From contig JAKLLI010000094.1 of assembly GCA_023150195.1 (NCBI GenBank), positions 1 to 7,062 on the forward strand: 7,062 nucleotides of DNA, written 5' to 3'. This document shows, one piece after another, positions 1 through 6,736 of this stretch. Under the pieces are notes generated by a model. That model searched no databases. It was not told where the DNA came from and saw only the letters and a list, made by a program, of their open reading frames with translations. Each line of letters begins with the position of its first letter. The first letter of the stretch is position 1. A program made the translations under genes and the position numbers. The DNA is from Azonexus sp. Lineage in GTDB: Bacteria; Pseudomonadota; Gammaproteobacteria; Burkholderiales; Rhodocyclaceae.

Positions 1-813
1 CCCACGCTGTTTTTGCTGCACGGCTGGATGGATGTCTCGGCTTCATGGCAATTCGTGGTCGATGCCCTGCAGGAAAACTGGAACATCGTAGCCCCGGACT
101 GGCGCGGTTTCGGGCACTCAAGCTGGCTGAACCGCCCCTACTTCTTCGCCGAGCACATTGGCGACATGGAAGCCATTCTCGATCATTACGCCCCCAGCGG
201 CCCCGTTCGCCTTGCCGGACACAGCATGGGCGGCATCCTCGCCTGTCTTTACGCCGGTCTACGCCCGGAACGGGTGGAAAAGCTGATCAGCCTGGAAGGC
301 TTCGGCATTGCGCCCACCACGCCGGACATGGCCCCGGCCCGCTACCGGCAATGGCTGGGTGAGTTACGCAATCCGCCGCGCATGCACGTGTATCCGGATC
401 GTGCCGCCTTCGCACGCCGCTTGCTGAAAAGCGACCCCTTCCTCACCCCTGAACGGGCCGAATTCCTCTCCCGCCACATGGCACGACTGGGTGAGGGGAG
501 CAGCAAAAGCGGCGAACGTCGCCACGGCATCATCTGGAATGGCGACCCCTGGCACAAGGCCATGTCGCCCTATTTGTTCCGGCTTGAGGAGTCGATGGCC
601 ATCTGGCGGGAAGTCCGTTGCCCTGTACTTTGGGTCGCGGCCCGCCAATCCTGGGTGGTGCGCGACTATGCCGCCCGCCCCGGCGACTGGGAGGCACGTC
701 GCGCCTGCTTTGCCGACGTCGAGGAAGTGTGGATCGATCAGGCCGACCACATGATGCACCACGATCAGCCCGAACAGGTGGCGGCCCTGATCGAGGACTG
801 GTTCAGGACTTGA
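1..813 (+). CDS. Alpha/beta hydrolase, 5' end cut by window edge
   Basis: A single-domain alpha/beta hydrolase of unknown substrate. The frame is open to base 1, so the true start lies outside; 270 residues are visible, and a complete protein would be only slightly longer. The fragment begins in the first visible core strand with the oxyanion-loop motif LLHGW. The nucleophile elbow GHSMGG follows, with Ser encoded at 223-225 (visible residue 75). A cap-like region spans residues 105-200, and a C-terminal ADHMMH carries the likely catalytic His (748-750, residue 250). The usual acid position after the next-to-last core strand reads VLWVAARQSW and has no Asp or Glu. Instead, a Glu in SLEGFG (295-297, residue 99) lies 24 residues after the nucleophile, the spacing seen in haloalkane dehalogenases with a Glu acid. 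A Ser nucleophile argues for an esterase or other serine hydrolase, not a dehalogenase. The stop overlaps the 3' end of recG on the other strand. Confidence 0.9.
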   Translation, partial: PTLFLLHGWMDVSASWQFVVDALQENWNIVAPDWRGFGHSSWLNRPYFFAEHIGDMEAILDHYAPSGPVRLAGHSMGGILACLYAGLRPERVEKLISLEGFGIAPTTPDMAPARYRQWLGELRNPPRMHVYPDRAAFARRLLKSDPFLTPERAEFLSRHMARLGEGSSKSGERRHGIIWNGDPWHKAMSPYLFRLEESMAIWREVRCPVLWVAARQSWVVRDYAARPGDWEARRACFADVEEVWIDQADHMMHHDQPEQVAALIEDWFRT

Positions 814-2854
814 GCAGTTCTTCCCGCGAGCCGAGCCAGCGTTGCAGGTGTTTCTCCGCCAGCGGCAGATGTTCTGTCAGCATTTCCTCAGCCACCTGCC
901 GCGCCATCTCGACCAGATCGGCATCCAGCTCCAGATCGGCGTAACGCAAGAGCGGCACCCCGCTTTGCCGGCTACCCACGAACTCGCCGGGACCGCGAAT
1001 CTGCAAATCCTGCCGGGCAATTTCAAAGCCATCGGTATGTTCGTAAATGATTTTGAGCCGCTGGCGGGCGATTTCACCCAGCGGTCCGGCATAAATCAGC
1101 ACGCAGCTGGATTCGTACGGTCCACGCCCGACCCGGCCCCGTAACTGGTGAAGCTGCGACAGACCAAAGCGCTCGGCATGCTCGATCACCATCAGGCTGG
1201 CGTTGGGCACATCCACGCCCACTTCGATCACGGTGGTCGCCACCAGCACATCAATTTCGCCCGCCGCAAACGCGGCCATCACCGCCTGCTTTTCGTCGGC
1301 CTTCAGACGGCCGTGCACCAGCCCTACGGTCAACGCCGGCAAATCGAGTAAAAGCTGTTCGTAGGTTTCCTGCGCCGTTTGCAGTTGCAGGGCCTCGGAT
1401 TCTTCGATCAGGGGGCACACCCAATAAGCCTGCCGCCCTTCATCCACCAGCTTGCGGACGAAGCCAACCACATCCGCACGGCGCGTGTCGGCCACCAGGC
1501 GCGTCTTGATCGGCGTTCGGCCTGGCGGCAGTTCGTCAAGCACGGTCACATCCAGATCCGCGTAATAACTCATGGCCAGCGTGCGCGGAATCGGGGTCGC
1601 CGACATCATCAATTGATGGGGGTTGTTGCCTTTTTTGCGCAGCGCGAGGCGTTGGGCAACACCAAAACGGTGCTGTTCATCGACGATGGCCAGCCCCAGC
1701 CGGGCGAAGTCCACGCCGTCCTGGATCAGTGCGTGCGTGCCAACCACGAGTTGCGCATCGGCCGCTGCTGCCGCGATCTGTTCGCGCTTGGCCTTCGCTT
1801 TCAGGCTGCCGGATAGCCAGGCCACGCGTACACCGAGCGGTGCCAGCCAGTCCCGTAATTTCAGATAGTGCTGTTCGGCAAGAATTTCGGTGGGTGCCAT
1901 GAAGGCGGCCTGCCAGCCCGCCGAGATAGCCTGGCAGGCCGCCAGTGCCGCCACGATGGTTTTGCCGGCACCGACATCGCCTTGCAGCAGCCGCTGCATG
2001 GGATAGGGCTGCGCCAGATCGCCGGCAATTTCGGCCATTGCCCGGAGTTGCGCGCCGGTCAGTCCGAACGGCAGATTGTCGAGTAATCGCGCGCCCAGAT
2101 CATCGCGGGCAATCAGCACCGGCGCCCCTTGCTCACGCCGAGCCAGATAGGCGCGACGCAGGGACAACTGCTGCGCCAGGACTTCGTCAAACTTGACCCG
2201 GCGCCACGCCGGATGATTTCGCGCGTGCAGGGTATCGACATCCGTCCCCGGCGGGGGGCGATGCAAAAAGTGCAGGCTGCGCGCCAAGCCGGGCAACTTG
2301 AGACGCTGGCGGATGTCCTCTGGCAGGGTGTCGGCCAGATCCGCACCGACCAGCGCCTTACCGATCAATTTTTGCAAGGCGGAATTCGCGACGCCTGCGG
2401 TCGACGGGTACACGGGCGTCATTTCCGTAGGCAGCGGATCGCCCTCGGCGATCTTGCGAAAGCGGGGATGCACCATTTCCGCCCCGAAAAAACCGCCTCG
2501 CACTTCCCCGAAGGCGCGAATGCGTGAGCCCTCGGACAATGCTGCCTGCTGACTGGGATAAAAGCTGAAAAAGCGCAGCGTCAGTTCGCCACTGTCATCG
2601 ACGGCCTTCACCACCATCTGCCGACGCGGCCGGAACTGCACCTCGCAATGCGTGACCACCACCTCGACCTGCACCGCTTCGCCCCACGGGGCCGCTGCCA
2701 CCGGGGTAATCCGGGTTTCGTCCTCGTAGCGCAGGGGCAGATGCACCAGCAAATCGGCCTCGCAGTGGAGGCCGATTTTTGCCAGTTTCTTGCGCAAAGC
2801 CTCCGGCGCCCGGATGGGCTCCGCGGGGCCGGCGGCTTGCCCCGTTGCGGTCAT
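803..2854 (-). CDS. recG: ATP-dependent DNA helicase RecG
   Basis: Cytoplasmic superfamily 2 helicase that regresses stalled replication forks and branch-migrates Holliday junctions and R- or D-loops. Its 683 residues match the usual length of about 690. An N-terminal wedge with an OB fold lies at roughly 50-150. Helicase domain 1 carries Walker A GDVGAGKT (292-299), DEQH (392-395) with the following RFGV, and the SAT motif in MSATPIPRT (417-425). Helicase domain 2 carries [10 protein letters not shown] (513-522), [13 protein letters not shown] (540-552) and QLRGRVGR (570-577). The RecG-specific TRG region follows at about 609-632 ([17 protein letters not shown] and on). All key motifs are intact. 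The ATG overlaps the ridA stop as ATGA, and no well-spaced Shine-Dalgarno is visible, so translation probably depends on ridA. The 3' end overlaps the convergent hydrolase gene by 11 bases. Confidence 0.98.
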   Translation of the reverse strand: MTATGQAAGPAEPIRAPEALRKKLAKIGLHCEADLLVHLPLRYEDETRITPVAAAPWGEAVQVEVVVTHCEVQFRPRRQMVVKAVDDSGELTLRFFSFYPSQQAALSEGSRIRAFGEVRGGFFGAEMVHPRFRKIAEGDPLPTEMTPVYPSTAGVANSALQKLIGKALVGADLADTLPEDIRQRLKLPGLARSLHFLHRPPPGTDVDTLHARNHPAWRRVKFDEVLAQQLSLRRAYLARREQGAPVLIARDDLGARLLDNLPFGLTGAQLRAMAEIAGDLAQPYPMQRLLQGDVGAGKTIVAALAACQAISAGWQAAFMAPTEILAEQHYLKLRDWLAPLGVRVAWLSGSLKAKAKREQIAAAAADAQLVVGTHALIQDGVDFARLGLAIVDEQHRFGVAQRLALRKKGNNPHQLMMSATPIPRTLAMSYYADLDVTVLDELPPGRTPIKTRLVADTRRADVVGFVRKLVDEGRQAYWVCPLIEESEALQLQTAQETYEQLLLDLPALTVGLVHGRLKADEKQAVMAAFAAGEIDVLVATTVIEVGVDVPNASLMVIEHAERFGLSQLHQLRGRVGRGPYESSCVLIYAGPLGEIARQRLKIIYEHTDGFEIARQDLQIRGPGEFVGSRQSGVPLLRYADLELDADLVEMARQVAEEMLTEHLPLAEKHLQRWLGSREELLKS

Positions 2855-3234
2855 CCGCCGATGAACATCACCGCGTCGGCCTCGACCAGCGCGCCCCGCG
2901 GCAGCTCTTTGACGCCGACGGCAGCGCGGGCGGGGAAAGGCTCGCTGAAATAGCGCGCCATGGTTTCGTTGACCTTGGCAAAATTGGCCAGATCCGTCAG
3001 AAACACATTGAGCTTGACCACATCGGCCAGCGAGCCACCCGCCGCGTCAGCCACTGCCTTGAGATTTTCAAAGACGCGAACGATTTGCGCATCAATGCCG
3101 TCTACCATTTGCATGGTCGCCGGATCGAGACCGATCTGGCCGGACAGATAAACGGTATCGCCCACCTTGACGGCCTGGGAATAGGTGCCGATCGCTGCCG
3201 GCGCGTTCGGTGTGGCAATGATGGTTTTGGCCAT
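2851..3234 (-). CDS. ridA: RidA family enamine/imine deaminase
   Basis: RidA (YjgF/YER057c/UK114 family) hydrolyses reactive enamines and imines such as 2-aminoacrylate released by PLP enzymes, which protects those enzymes in the cytoplasm. It normally forms a trimer. The protein has 127 residues, the family norm, and begins [20 protein letters not shown]. Tyr18, Ser31, Arg103 (in FPAR) and Glu118 correspond to E. coli Tyr17, Ser30, Arg105 and Glu120, so the carboxylate-binding Arg is present. The position of E. coli Cys107 is Ala105. The frame is open upstream to 3348, but the family N-terminus and an AGGA nine bases before the ATG fix the start at 3234. Its TGA overlaps the recG ATG (ATGA), so the two should be co-transcribed and coupled. 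It diverges from the TPR gene across 41 bases. Confidence 0.95.
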   Translation of the reverse strand: MAKTIIATPNAPAAIGTYSQAVKVGDTVYLSGQIGLDPATMQMVDGIDAQIVRVFENLKAVADAAGGSLADVVKLNVFLTDLANFAKVNETMARYFSEPFPARAAVGVKELPRGALVEADAVMFIGG

Positions 3235-3275
3235 GACAAGCTTTCCTGTAACGATTTTCAAAGTGGCAATTTTAG
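3235..3275. other. Short divergent intergenic region, ridA / TPR gene
   Basis: Only 41 bases separate the start codons of ridA (minus) and the TPR gene (plus). The stretch is clearly richer in A and T than its surroundings. Minus-strand TAAAAT (plus 3269-3274) could be a -10 for ridA, but no convincing -35 sits at the right distance. Upstream promoter elements for each gene would have to lie inside the other gene. No clear Shine-Dalgarno for the TPR gene is visible. Confidence 0.4.
3241..3248 (-). promoter_or_regulatory. ridA ribosome binding site
   Basis: On the minus strand the bases read CAGGAAAG. The AGGA core (3247-3244) ends nine bases before the ATG at 3234. This decides for the family-length start over in-frame upstream extensions. 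Confidence 0.75.
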
Positions 3276-3596
3276 ATGAACCCGCGTATTGAATCCCTGG
3301 AAAAAATGGTCGGCGGCCCGCGCGATGGCGCCCTGCTGCGTTTCTCAATCGGCAACGAATATCTCAAGGCCGGGGCACCGCGGGAAGCCGCAAACGCCTT
3401 TCGCCAAGCAGTGAATCTTGACCCCGGCTATTCGGCGGCCTGGAAAGCGCTAGGCAAAGCACTGGCCGAAAACGGCGCTACGGCGGCTGCGTTCAACGCC
3501 TACGAGCAGGGCATTTCGGTGGCTGAAGCCCGTGGCGACATTCAGGCCGCCAAGGAAATGCGCGTCTTCAGCAAACGCCTGCAGAAACCCGCTTAA
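3276..3596 (+). CDS. Small tetratricopeptide-repeat protein
   Basis: A 106-residue soluble protein made almost wholly of TPR helices. There is no signal peptide or membrane segment, so it is probably cytoplasmic. A first repeat spans about 20-53 ([14 protein letters not shown], then [13 protein letters not shown]) and a second about 54-87 ([14 protein letters not shown], then [13 protein letters not shown]). A charged C-terminal helix (about 89-104) follows. TPR proteins act as protein-binding scaffolds; nothing here names the partner. The ATG at 3276 is the first in frame after the divergent gap and gives a natural N-terminus ([12 protein letters not shown]), though only weak GTGG-like bases precede it. 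The stop TAA shares a palindromic TTAA with the stop of the convergent SPOR gene. Similar small TPR proteins occur beside ridA in Betaproteobacteria as I remember, but the function is unknown. Confidence 0.88.
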   Translation: MNPRIESLEKMVGGPRDGALLRFSIGNEYLKAGAPREAANAFRQAVNLDPGYSAAWKALGKALAENGATAAAFNAYEQGISVAEARGDIQAAKEMRVFSKRLQKPA

Positions 3597-4444
3597 CGCT
3601 TGCCTTTGGGCGGCAGCAAAATGCTCTCGACGCCGAGTTCCCGCAACTTGGCCTGCGCTGCTTCGGCTTCCTGACGGGTCTTGAACGGCCCGACCTGAAC
3701 CCGGGTTTCAACAGTCGATGGCACGCCGCTGATGGTCAGCCTTGCGTGCAATTCTTCGGCCCGCTGAACGCTGCTGAAAATCCCGGCCTGCAGCAGGAAG
3801 CCCGAGAAAGGACGCAAGGCAGGCTGAGGCGCCAGGGCGGGCGGCGATTCGGCCTCCGGCGCATTGGGCGGCAGCGGTTTACGTGCCGCCAGCGGCTGCA
3901 GGCGAGCGCTGGCTTGTTCGGGGACCATCGGGGGAGATGCGGTCAACTCGGGTTCGGCGGGTGTTTTCATCACCGGGGCCGCAGCGACCGGCTTTTCAAT
4001 CGGCGTAGACAGCACCCGAATCGGTGCGGGTTTGCGTGGCAAGCGCGGCGATTCGCCCGGCTCACTCGCCGGGACGGCCGCCACCTCGGGCGGTGGCAAA
4101 ACTGGCGCTTGCGTCGAATCAGCCGGCTGCGCTGCCGTGGCGTCGGACGCGGCCGACTCACCGGATTCCGCGGAGGCTTTGGCATCGCCCGCTGGCGCAG
4201 CAGACTCGGCAGCGATCTCGACGGGCAGGGTCTGCAACTTCTTCGGCGCCACGGGCACCGGCTCCCGATAAATCGGCAACTCGGCTACTTCCGCAGGCTG
4301 CGACCACTGGTCAAACAGGGCAAGCGCCCCCAGCAGAATGGCGACCAGCCCGCCCGCGACCACCAGGCGCTTGATCAGCCGGGCACGCAGTTCACCGCTA
4401 TCGTCCGTACCGCTATCCGCGTTGTCGTCTGTGCTGCTTGTCAT
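3593..4444 (-). CDS. SPOR-domain single-span membrane protein
   Basis: A 283-residue protein with FtsN/DedD-like architecture. A short acidic N-terminus is followed by a basic patch (RARLIKR, 20-26) and one membrane span (about 27-44). Next comes a long Ala/Pro-rich, low-complexity linker (about 50-210) and a C-terminal SPOR domain (about 213-280). The domain starts SGFLLQAGIFSS and contains the second half-repeat TRVQVGPFKTRQEAEAAQAKL. SPOR domains bind septal peptidoglycan stripped of stem peptides. The basic residues before the span predict N-in, with linker and SPOR domain in the periplasm. Its ATG overlaps the stop of the DUF2802-type gene as ATGA, and only a weak upstream AGAG is present, so translational coupling is likely. 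A role in division or wall remodelling is inferred from the domain alone. It is not clearly FtsN or DedD, so no symbol is given. Confidence 0.92.
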   Translation of the reverse strand: MTSSTDDNADSGTDDSGELRARLIKRLVVAGGLVAILLGALALFDQWSQPAEVAELPIYREPVPVAPKKLQTLPVEIAAESAAPAGDAKASAESGESAASDATAAQPADSTQAPVLPPPEVAAVPASEPGESPRLPRKPAPIRVLSTPIEKPVAAAPVMKTPAEPELTASPPMVPEQASARLQPLAARKPLPPNAPEAESPPALAPQPALRPFSGFLLQAGIFSSVQRAEELHARLTISGVPSTVETRVQVGPFKTRQEAEAAQAKLRELGVESILLPPKGKR

Positions 4445-4983
4445 TGCAATTCGCTCTTGGTCAATGCCACTACCAGTTCTGCCTCGGCCCGCGCGATGCC
4501 GCAGCGCTCCGCAATCATCGCCGCATCGTAACCGGCGCTGGCCATTTGCATCGCATCGCCGTAGATCGGAGAAACCGTCTGGCTGGCGCGCAGGTGCGCC
4601 AGCTCCTGGTGCATGTCTTCACGCAGGGCAGCCAGTTCGCTGCGCAACATATCCACTTCCTCGCGCAGGATCACCAGATCCTCCGACCATTGGGCCGGCT
4701 GCCTATCCTGTGTAGCGTCTATGGCGACAGGGGGCACAGGCGCCGGCGTGTCATCCACATCTTCAAGAACCGGCTCATCGTCCGTCGTATCGATACGCGG
4801 CGACGGCACATCCGTGCGCTCCGGCGTCGGCGGGGGTGCATCGTCGCGCCCCAATAGTCGGCGCATACGCCAAAGCACCAGCGCCATGTAGACGGCAACC
4901 AGCCCGACCACCACAAAAATGCCCTCGCGCAACCCCAGGGTCACACCGGCAATCTCCACGGTCGGCAAACTGGTTCCGATCAC
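4441..4983 (-). CDS. DUF2802-type membrane protein with coiled coil and HTH-like C-terminus
   Basis: An uncharacterised protein of up to 180 residues. One membrane span (about 21-38, GIFVVVGLVAVYMALVLW) is followed by a basic cluster (RMRRLLGR, 39-46), which predicts a cytoplasmic C-terminus. A Pro/Asp/Glu-rich linker (48-98) and a probable coiled coil (about 101-134, heptad-like Leu/Val spacing) come next. A conserved-looking C-terminal segment (about 138-176, SPIYGDAMQMA then IAERCGIARAEAELVVAL) resembles a helix-turn-helix. I assign DUF2802 from memory of this C-terminal pattern. The start is uncertain. GTG at 4983 lies six bases after the porin stop with no good Shine-Dalgarno, and it lies in the same frame as the porin. 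GTG at 4944 (residue 14) has GGAG nine bases upstream. Its stop overlaps the SPOR gene start (ATGA). Confidence 0.88.
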   Translation of the reverse strand: MIGTSLPTVEIAGVTLGLREGIFVVVGLVAVYMALVLWRMRRLLGRDDAPPPTPERTDVPSPRIDTTDDEPVLEDVDDTPAPVPPVAIDATQDRQPAQWSEDLVILREEVDMLRSELAALREDMHQELAHLRASQTVSPIYGDAMQMASAGYDAAMIAERCGIARAEAELVVALTKSELQ

Positions 4984-4989
4984 GAAGGC

Positions 4990-6219
4990 TTAGAAACCCA
5001 CAGAGTACTGAACACCCAGAATGTGGGCGCTGGCATCGTATTCGCCATTCAGCACGGAAGTGGTCAAACCCACAGTTTTGGTCTGGTTGATGCTGGCATT
5101 CTTCACATACAGATAGGCGTAGCCGACATCGACCTTGCCTTGACGACCCGCATCCCATTGACCGCCCAGTGTCAGCCACAGGCGATTGTTGTCCGGCACG
5201 CGGGCGCGCCGGTCGCCATCGGCAATGGGGCTACGGTCATAGGCGATGCCGAACTTCAGTTTCATCCGTTCGTTGGCCTTGTAGGCGGCGCCCCAGGCCA
5301 GACGCCAGGCATTGCTGTAGTTGAATTCCTCACGACTGACGAAGGCACCGCTGTTGCGGTTAAAGACTTCCAGCGACTGCAGGCTTTCCCAGCGGGTATA
5401 GGAGAGGTCGCCCATGGCTTCCCAGCGATCGGAAACCTGCTGCCAGACCGACAGGATGAAGGTATCCGGCAGTTTGATGTCGGCCCGCACCGGCTGCGCG
5501 CCCAGCGGACTGGAGGCTTCGCCTTCCAGCGTGTGCTTGACGGCCGAGCGATAGGAGAAGCCCACACGCATGGCTTCGGAGGGTTTGTAGAGCACGCCGG
5601 CGTTCCAGCCCCAGGACGCATCATCGCCCACCAGGCGCGAATTGACGCCCACCGGACCGACAGAACCAGTCAATTCCCCCTTGAGGGTCTGGTAATTCAG
5701 GCCAAACCCCAGGGAGAATTTCTCGTTCACCTTGTAAGCGATGGAGGGATTGACGTTGATCGTGCGGATTTCCGACTTCACCGCATGCATGCGGCCGATC
5801 CACTCGGGATCGTATTCGGTCGCCAGACCAAAGGGCGAACTGATGCCCAGCCCCAGCGCGATATCCGGCGTGGCCGCCCAGGTCATGTGCATGTTGGGCA
5901 CGGCTTTCCAGCCACCCGCATCCCCCCCATCGGTCCCGGCATTGGGCACGCCGTTGATGGTGGAACCCTGATCATGGAAGGTATAGCTGGGACCGACCGC
6001 AGCCACACCGGCAGAAAACTGAAATCCTTGCAACTGGCTCATGCCGGCCGGATTGAAGAACACGGTACTGGCGTTGTCGGCGATGGCGGCCGATCCGGCG
6101 TAAGCCGTGCCCAGACCGCTGGCGTTCTGCTCCCAAAGCTGGAACGCCCCGGCGGCAGCAAAATTGGAATAAGCCGCCAGCAGCATCGCCGGCATGGAAC
6201 GCAGTACCCGTGTTTTCAT
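4990..6219 (-). CDS. FadL/OmpP1-family outer-membrane transport protein
   Basis: A 409-residue outer-membrane beta-barrel porin of the FadL/OmpP1/TodX family. These take up long-chain fatty acids or other hydrophobic compounds. A signal peptide (1-23) has a basic start (MKTRVLR), a hydrophobic core and an AAA end. The mature start GAFQLWEQNASGLG resembles FadL AGFQL...SSGLG. The hatch-region NPA motif is Asn56-Pro57-Ala58 in FFNPAGM. Alternating aromatic and polar strands run to a terminal Phe (YSVGF), the usual recognition end for the BAM machine. The ATG at 6219 is supported by an AAGGGG sequence seven bases upstream. The gene lies 57 bases after yciA and six before the DUF2802-type gene. 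The substrate cannot be read from sequence; the neighbouring thioesterase makes fatty acids plausible. Confidence 0.95.
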   Translation of the reverse strand: MKTRVLRSMPAMLLAAYSNFAAAGAFQLWEQNASGLGTAYAGSAAIADNASTVFFNPAGMSQLQGFQFSAGVAAVGPSYTFHDQGSTINGVPNAGTDGGDAGGWKAVPNMHMTWAATPDIALGLGISSPFGLATEYDPEWIGRMHAVKSEIRTINVNPSIAYKVNEKFSLGFGLNYQTLKGELTGSVGPVGVNSRLVGDDASWGWNAGVLYKPSEAMRVGFSYRSAVKHTLEGEASSPLGAQPVRADIKLPDTFILSVWQQVSDRWEAMGDLSYTRWESLQSLEVFNRNSGAFVSREEFNYSNAWRLAWGAAYKANERMKLKFGIAYDRSPIADGDRRARVPDNNRLWLTLGGQWDAGRQGKVDVGYAYLYVKNASINQTKTVGLTTSVLNGEYDASAHILGVQYSVGF

Positions 6220-6224
6220 TGAAG

Positions 6225-6232
6225 CCCCCCTT
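6225..6232 (-). promoter_or_regulatory. Ribosome binding site of the FadL-family gene
   Basis: The minus strand reads AAGGGGGG, five bases before the ATG at 6219 (seven if AAGGGG is the pairing core). This supports the chosen start, which also begins a good signal peptide. Confidence 0.65.
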
Positions 6233-6276
6233 GGGCGCGCAGAATTTTAATTGGCGGATTTTATTCCAAATTTACG
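6233..6276 (-). promoter_or_regulatory. Possible promoter region before the FadL-family gene
   Basis: The gap between yciA and the porin gene contains an AT-rich block (about 6241-6276) in otherwise GC-rich sequence. On the minus strand a TTTGGA stands 17 bases before AAATTC, and a TAAAAT overlaps that -10 region. The match is weak. No hairpin plus T-run terminator for yciA is visible here, so read-through from yciA into the porin gene is also possible. Confidence 0.3.
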
Positions 6277-6675
6277 CTAATTTTCGTCCGGAATCGGTCG
6301 TTTACCGCCGTTGGCATCGATCGCCACATACGTCAGTTCGGCTTCTGTCACCCTTACCACGACAGGATCAGCGTAATTCCGCTCGGCAAACACTTCCACG
6401 CGCACCGTCATCGAGGTGCGCCCCACCCGAATAATCTCGGCATAGAGGCTCACGATGTCGCCTACCGACACCGGTTGCCGGAACTGGAAGGAATTCACCG
6501 ACACCGTTGCCACCCGACCGCGCGCCCGGCGCATGGCCGGGATCGCCCCCGCCACGTCAACCTGGGCCATGACCCAGCCCCCAAAGACATCACCGTTCTG
6601 GTTCAGATCGGCCGGCATGGGCATGACCCGCAGGGCAGGCTGTTTGTTGGGCAAGCAGGTCAGGGCTTCATTCAC
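6277..6675 (-). CDS. yciA: YciA-type hotdog-fold acyl-CoA thioesterase
   Basis: A cytoplasmic acyl-CoA thioesterase of the YciA family, which hydrolyses a broad range of acyl-CoA to free acid and CoA. Family members are normally hexamers. From the GTG at 6675 the protein has 132 residues, the same length as E. coli YciA. The N-terminal signature MPADLNQNGDVFGGW (20-34) closely matches E. coli MPADTNANGDIFGGW. Asp40 in MAQVDVAGA aligns with the family's active-site Asp. RVATVSVNSFQFRQPVSVGD (54-73) matches the central hotdog strand and its following turn. The C-terminus keeps the YVAID...G..RPIP pattern. The frame is open upstream to 6810, but GAAGGAG eight bases before the GTG fixes the start. 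It is divergent from the ABC exporter gene and first in a run with the FadL-family gene, which suggests a shared lipid theme. Confidence 0.94.
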   Translation of the reverse strand: MNEALTCLPNKQPALRVMPMPADLNQNGDVFGGWVMAQVDVAGAIPAMRRARGRVATVSVNSFQFRQPVSVGDIVSLYAEIIRVGRTSMTVRVEVFAERNYADPVVVRVTEAELTYVAIDANGGKRPIPDEN

Positions 6676-6683
6676 GGGAAACA

Positions 6684-6700
6684 CTCCTTCAAAACGAAGG
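6684..6700 (-). promoter_or_regulatory. yciA ribosome binding site inside a small hairpin
   Basis: The minus strand reads GAAGGAG (6690-6684), eight bases before the GTG, a strong Shine-Dalgarno that decides the start. Just upstream, CCTTC (6700-6696), loop GTTTT and GAAGG (6690-6686) form a perfect five-pair stem whose 3' arm is most of the Shine-Dalgarno. Whether the stem matters in the cell is inference. Confidence 0.6.
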
Positions 6701-6704
6701 GCGA

Positions 6705-6736
6705 TTGTCCCGGAAAGTGCCGGCTTTTCATATACT
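6705..6736 (+). promoter_or_regulatory. Candidate promoter of the ABC exporter gene
   Basis: TATACT (6731-6736) is a good -10 hexamer in the 79-base divergent gap between yciA and the exporter gene. The best upstream match, TTGTCC (6705-6710), is 20 bases away, longer than usual; with TCATAT (6728-6733) as the -10 the spacer would be 17. A 7-base direct repeat CCGGCTT (6720-6726 and 6738-6744) flanks the -10. Transcription would start near 6743, leaving a leader of only about 12 bases. Confidence 0.35.

Noticed and set aside
3235..3348. Longer N-terminus for RidA
   Set aside because: The extra 38 residues overlap the TPR gene and precede the canonical RidA start, which has its own AGGA.
3590..3605. 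Intrinsic terminator between the convergent TPR and SPOR genes
   Set aside because: No GC stem followed by a T-run is present; the bases are coding on both sides.
3870..4300. Repetitive-looking sequence in the SPOR gene as a possible DNA repeat array
   Set aside because: It is the low-complexity Ala/Pro/Glu linker usual in SPOR proteins. I found no regular unit length at the DNA level.
3746..4531. A 261-codon plus-strand open frame opposite the SPOR gene
   Set aside because: Same codon-register effect. The Arg/Gly-rich translation mirrors the Ala/Pro-rich linker of the real protein.
5023..6222. A 399-codon open frame on the plus strand spanning the entire FadL-family gene
   Set aside because: It is in exact codon register with the porin gene, so a stop would need TTA, CTA or TCA codons in the porin, which a GC-rich genome avoids. 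The translation shows no recognisable domain, while the minus strand has a signal peptide, NPA motif and terminal Phe.
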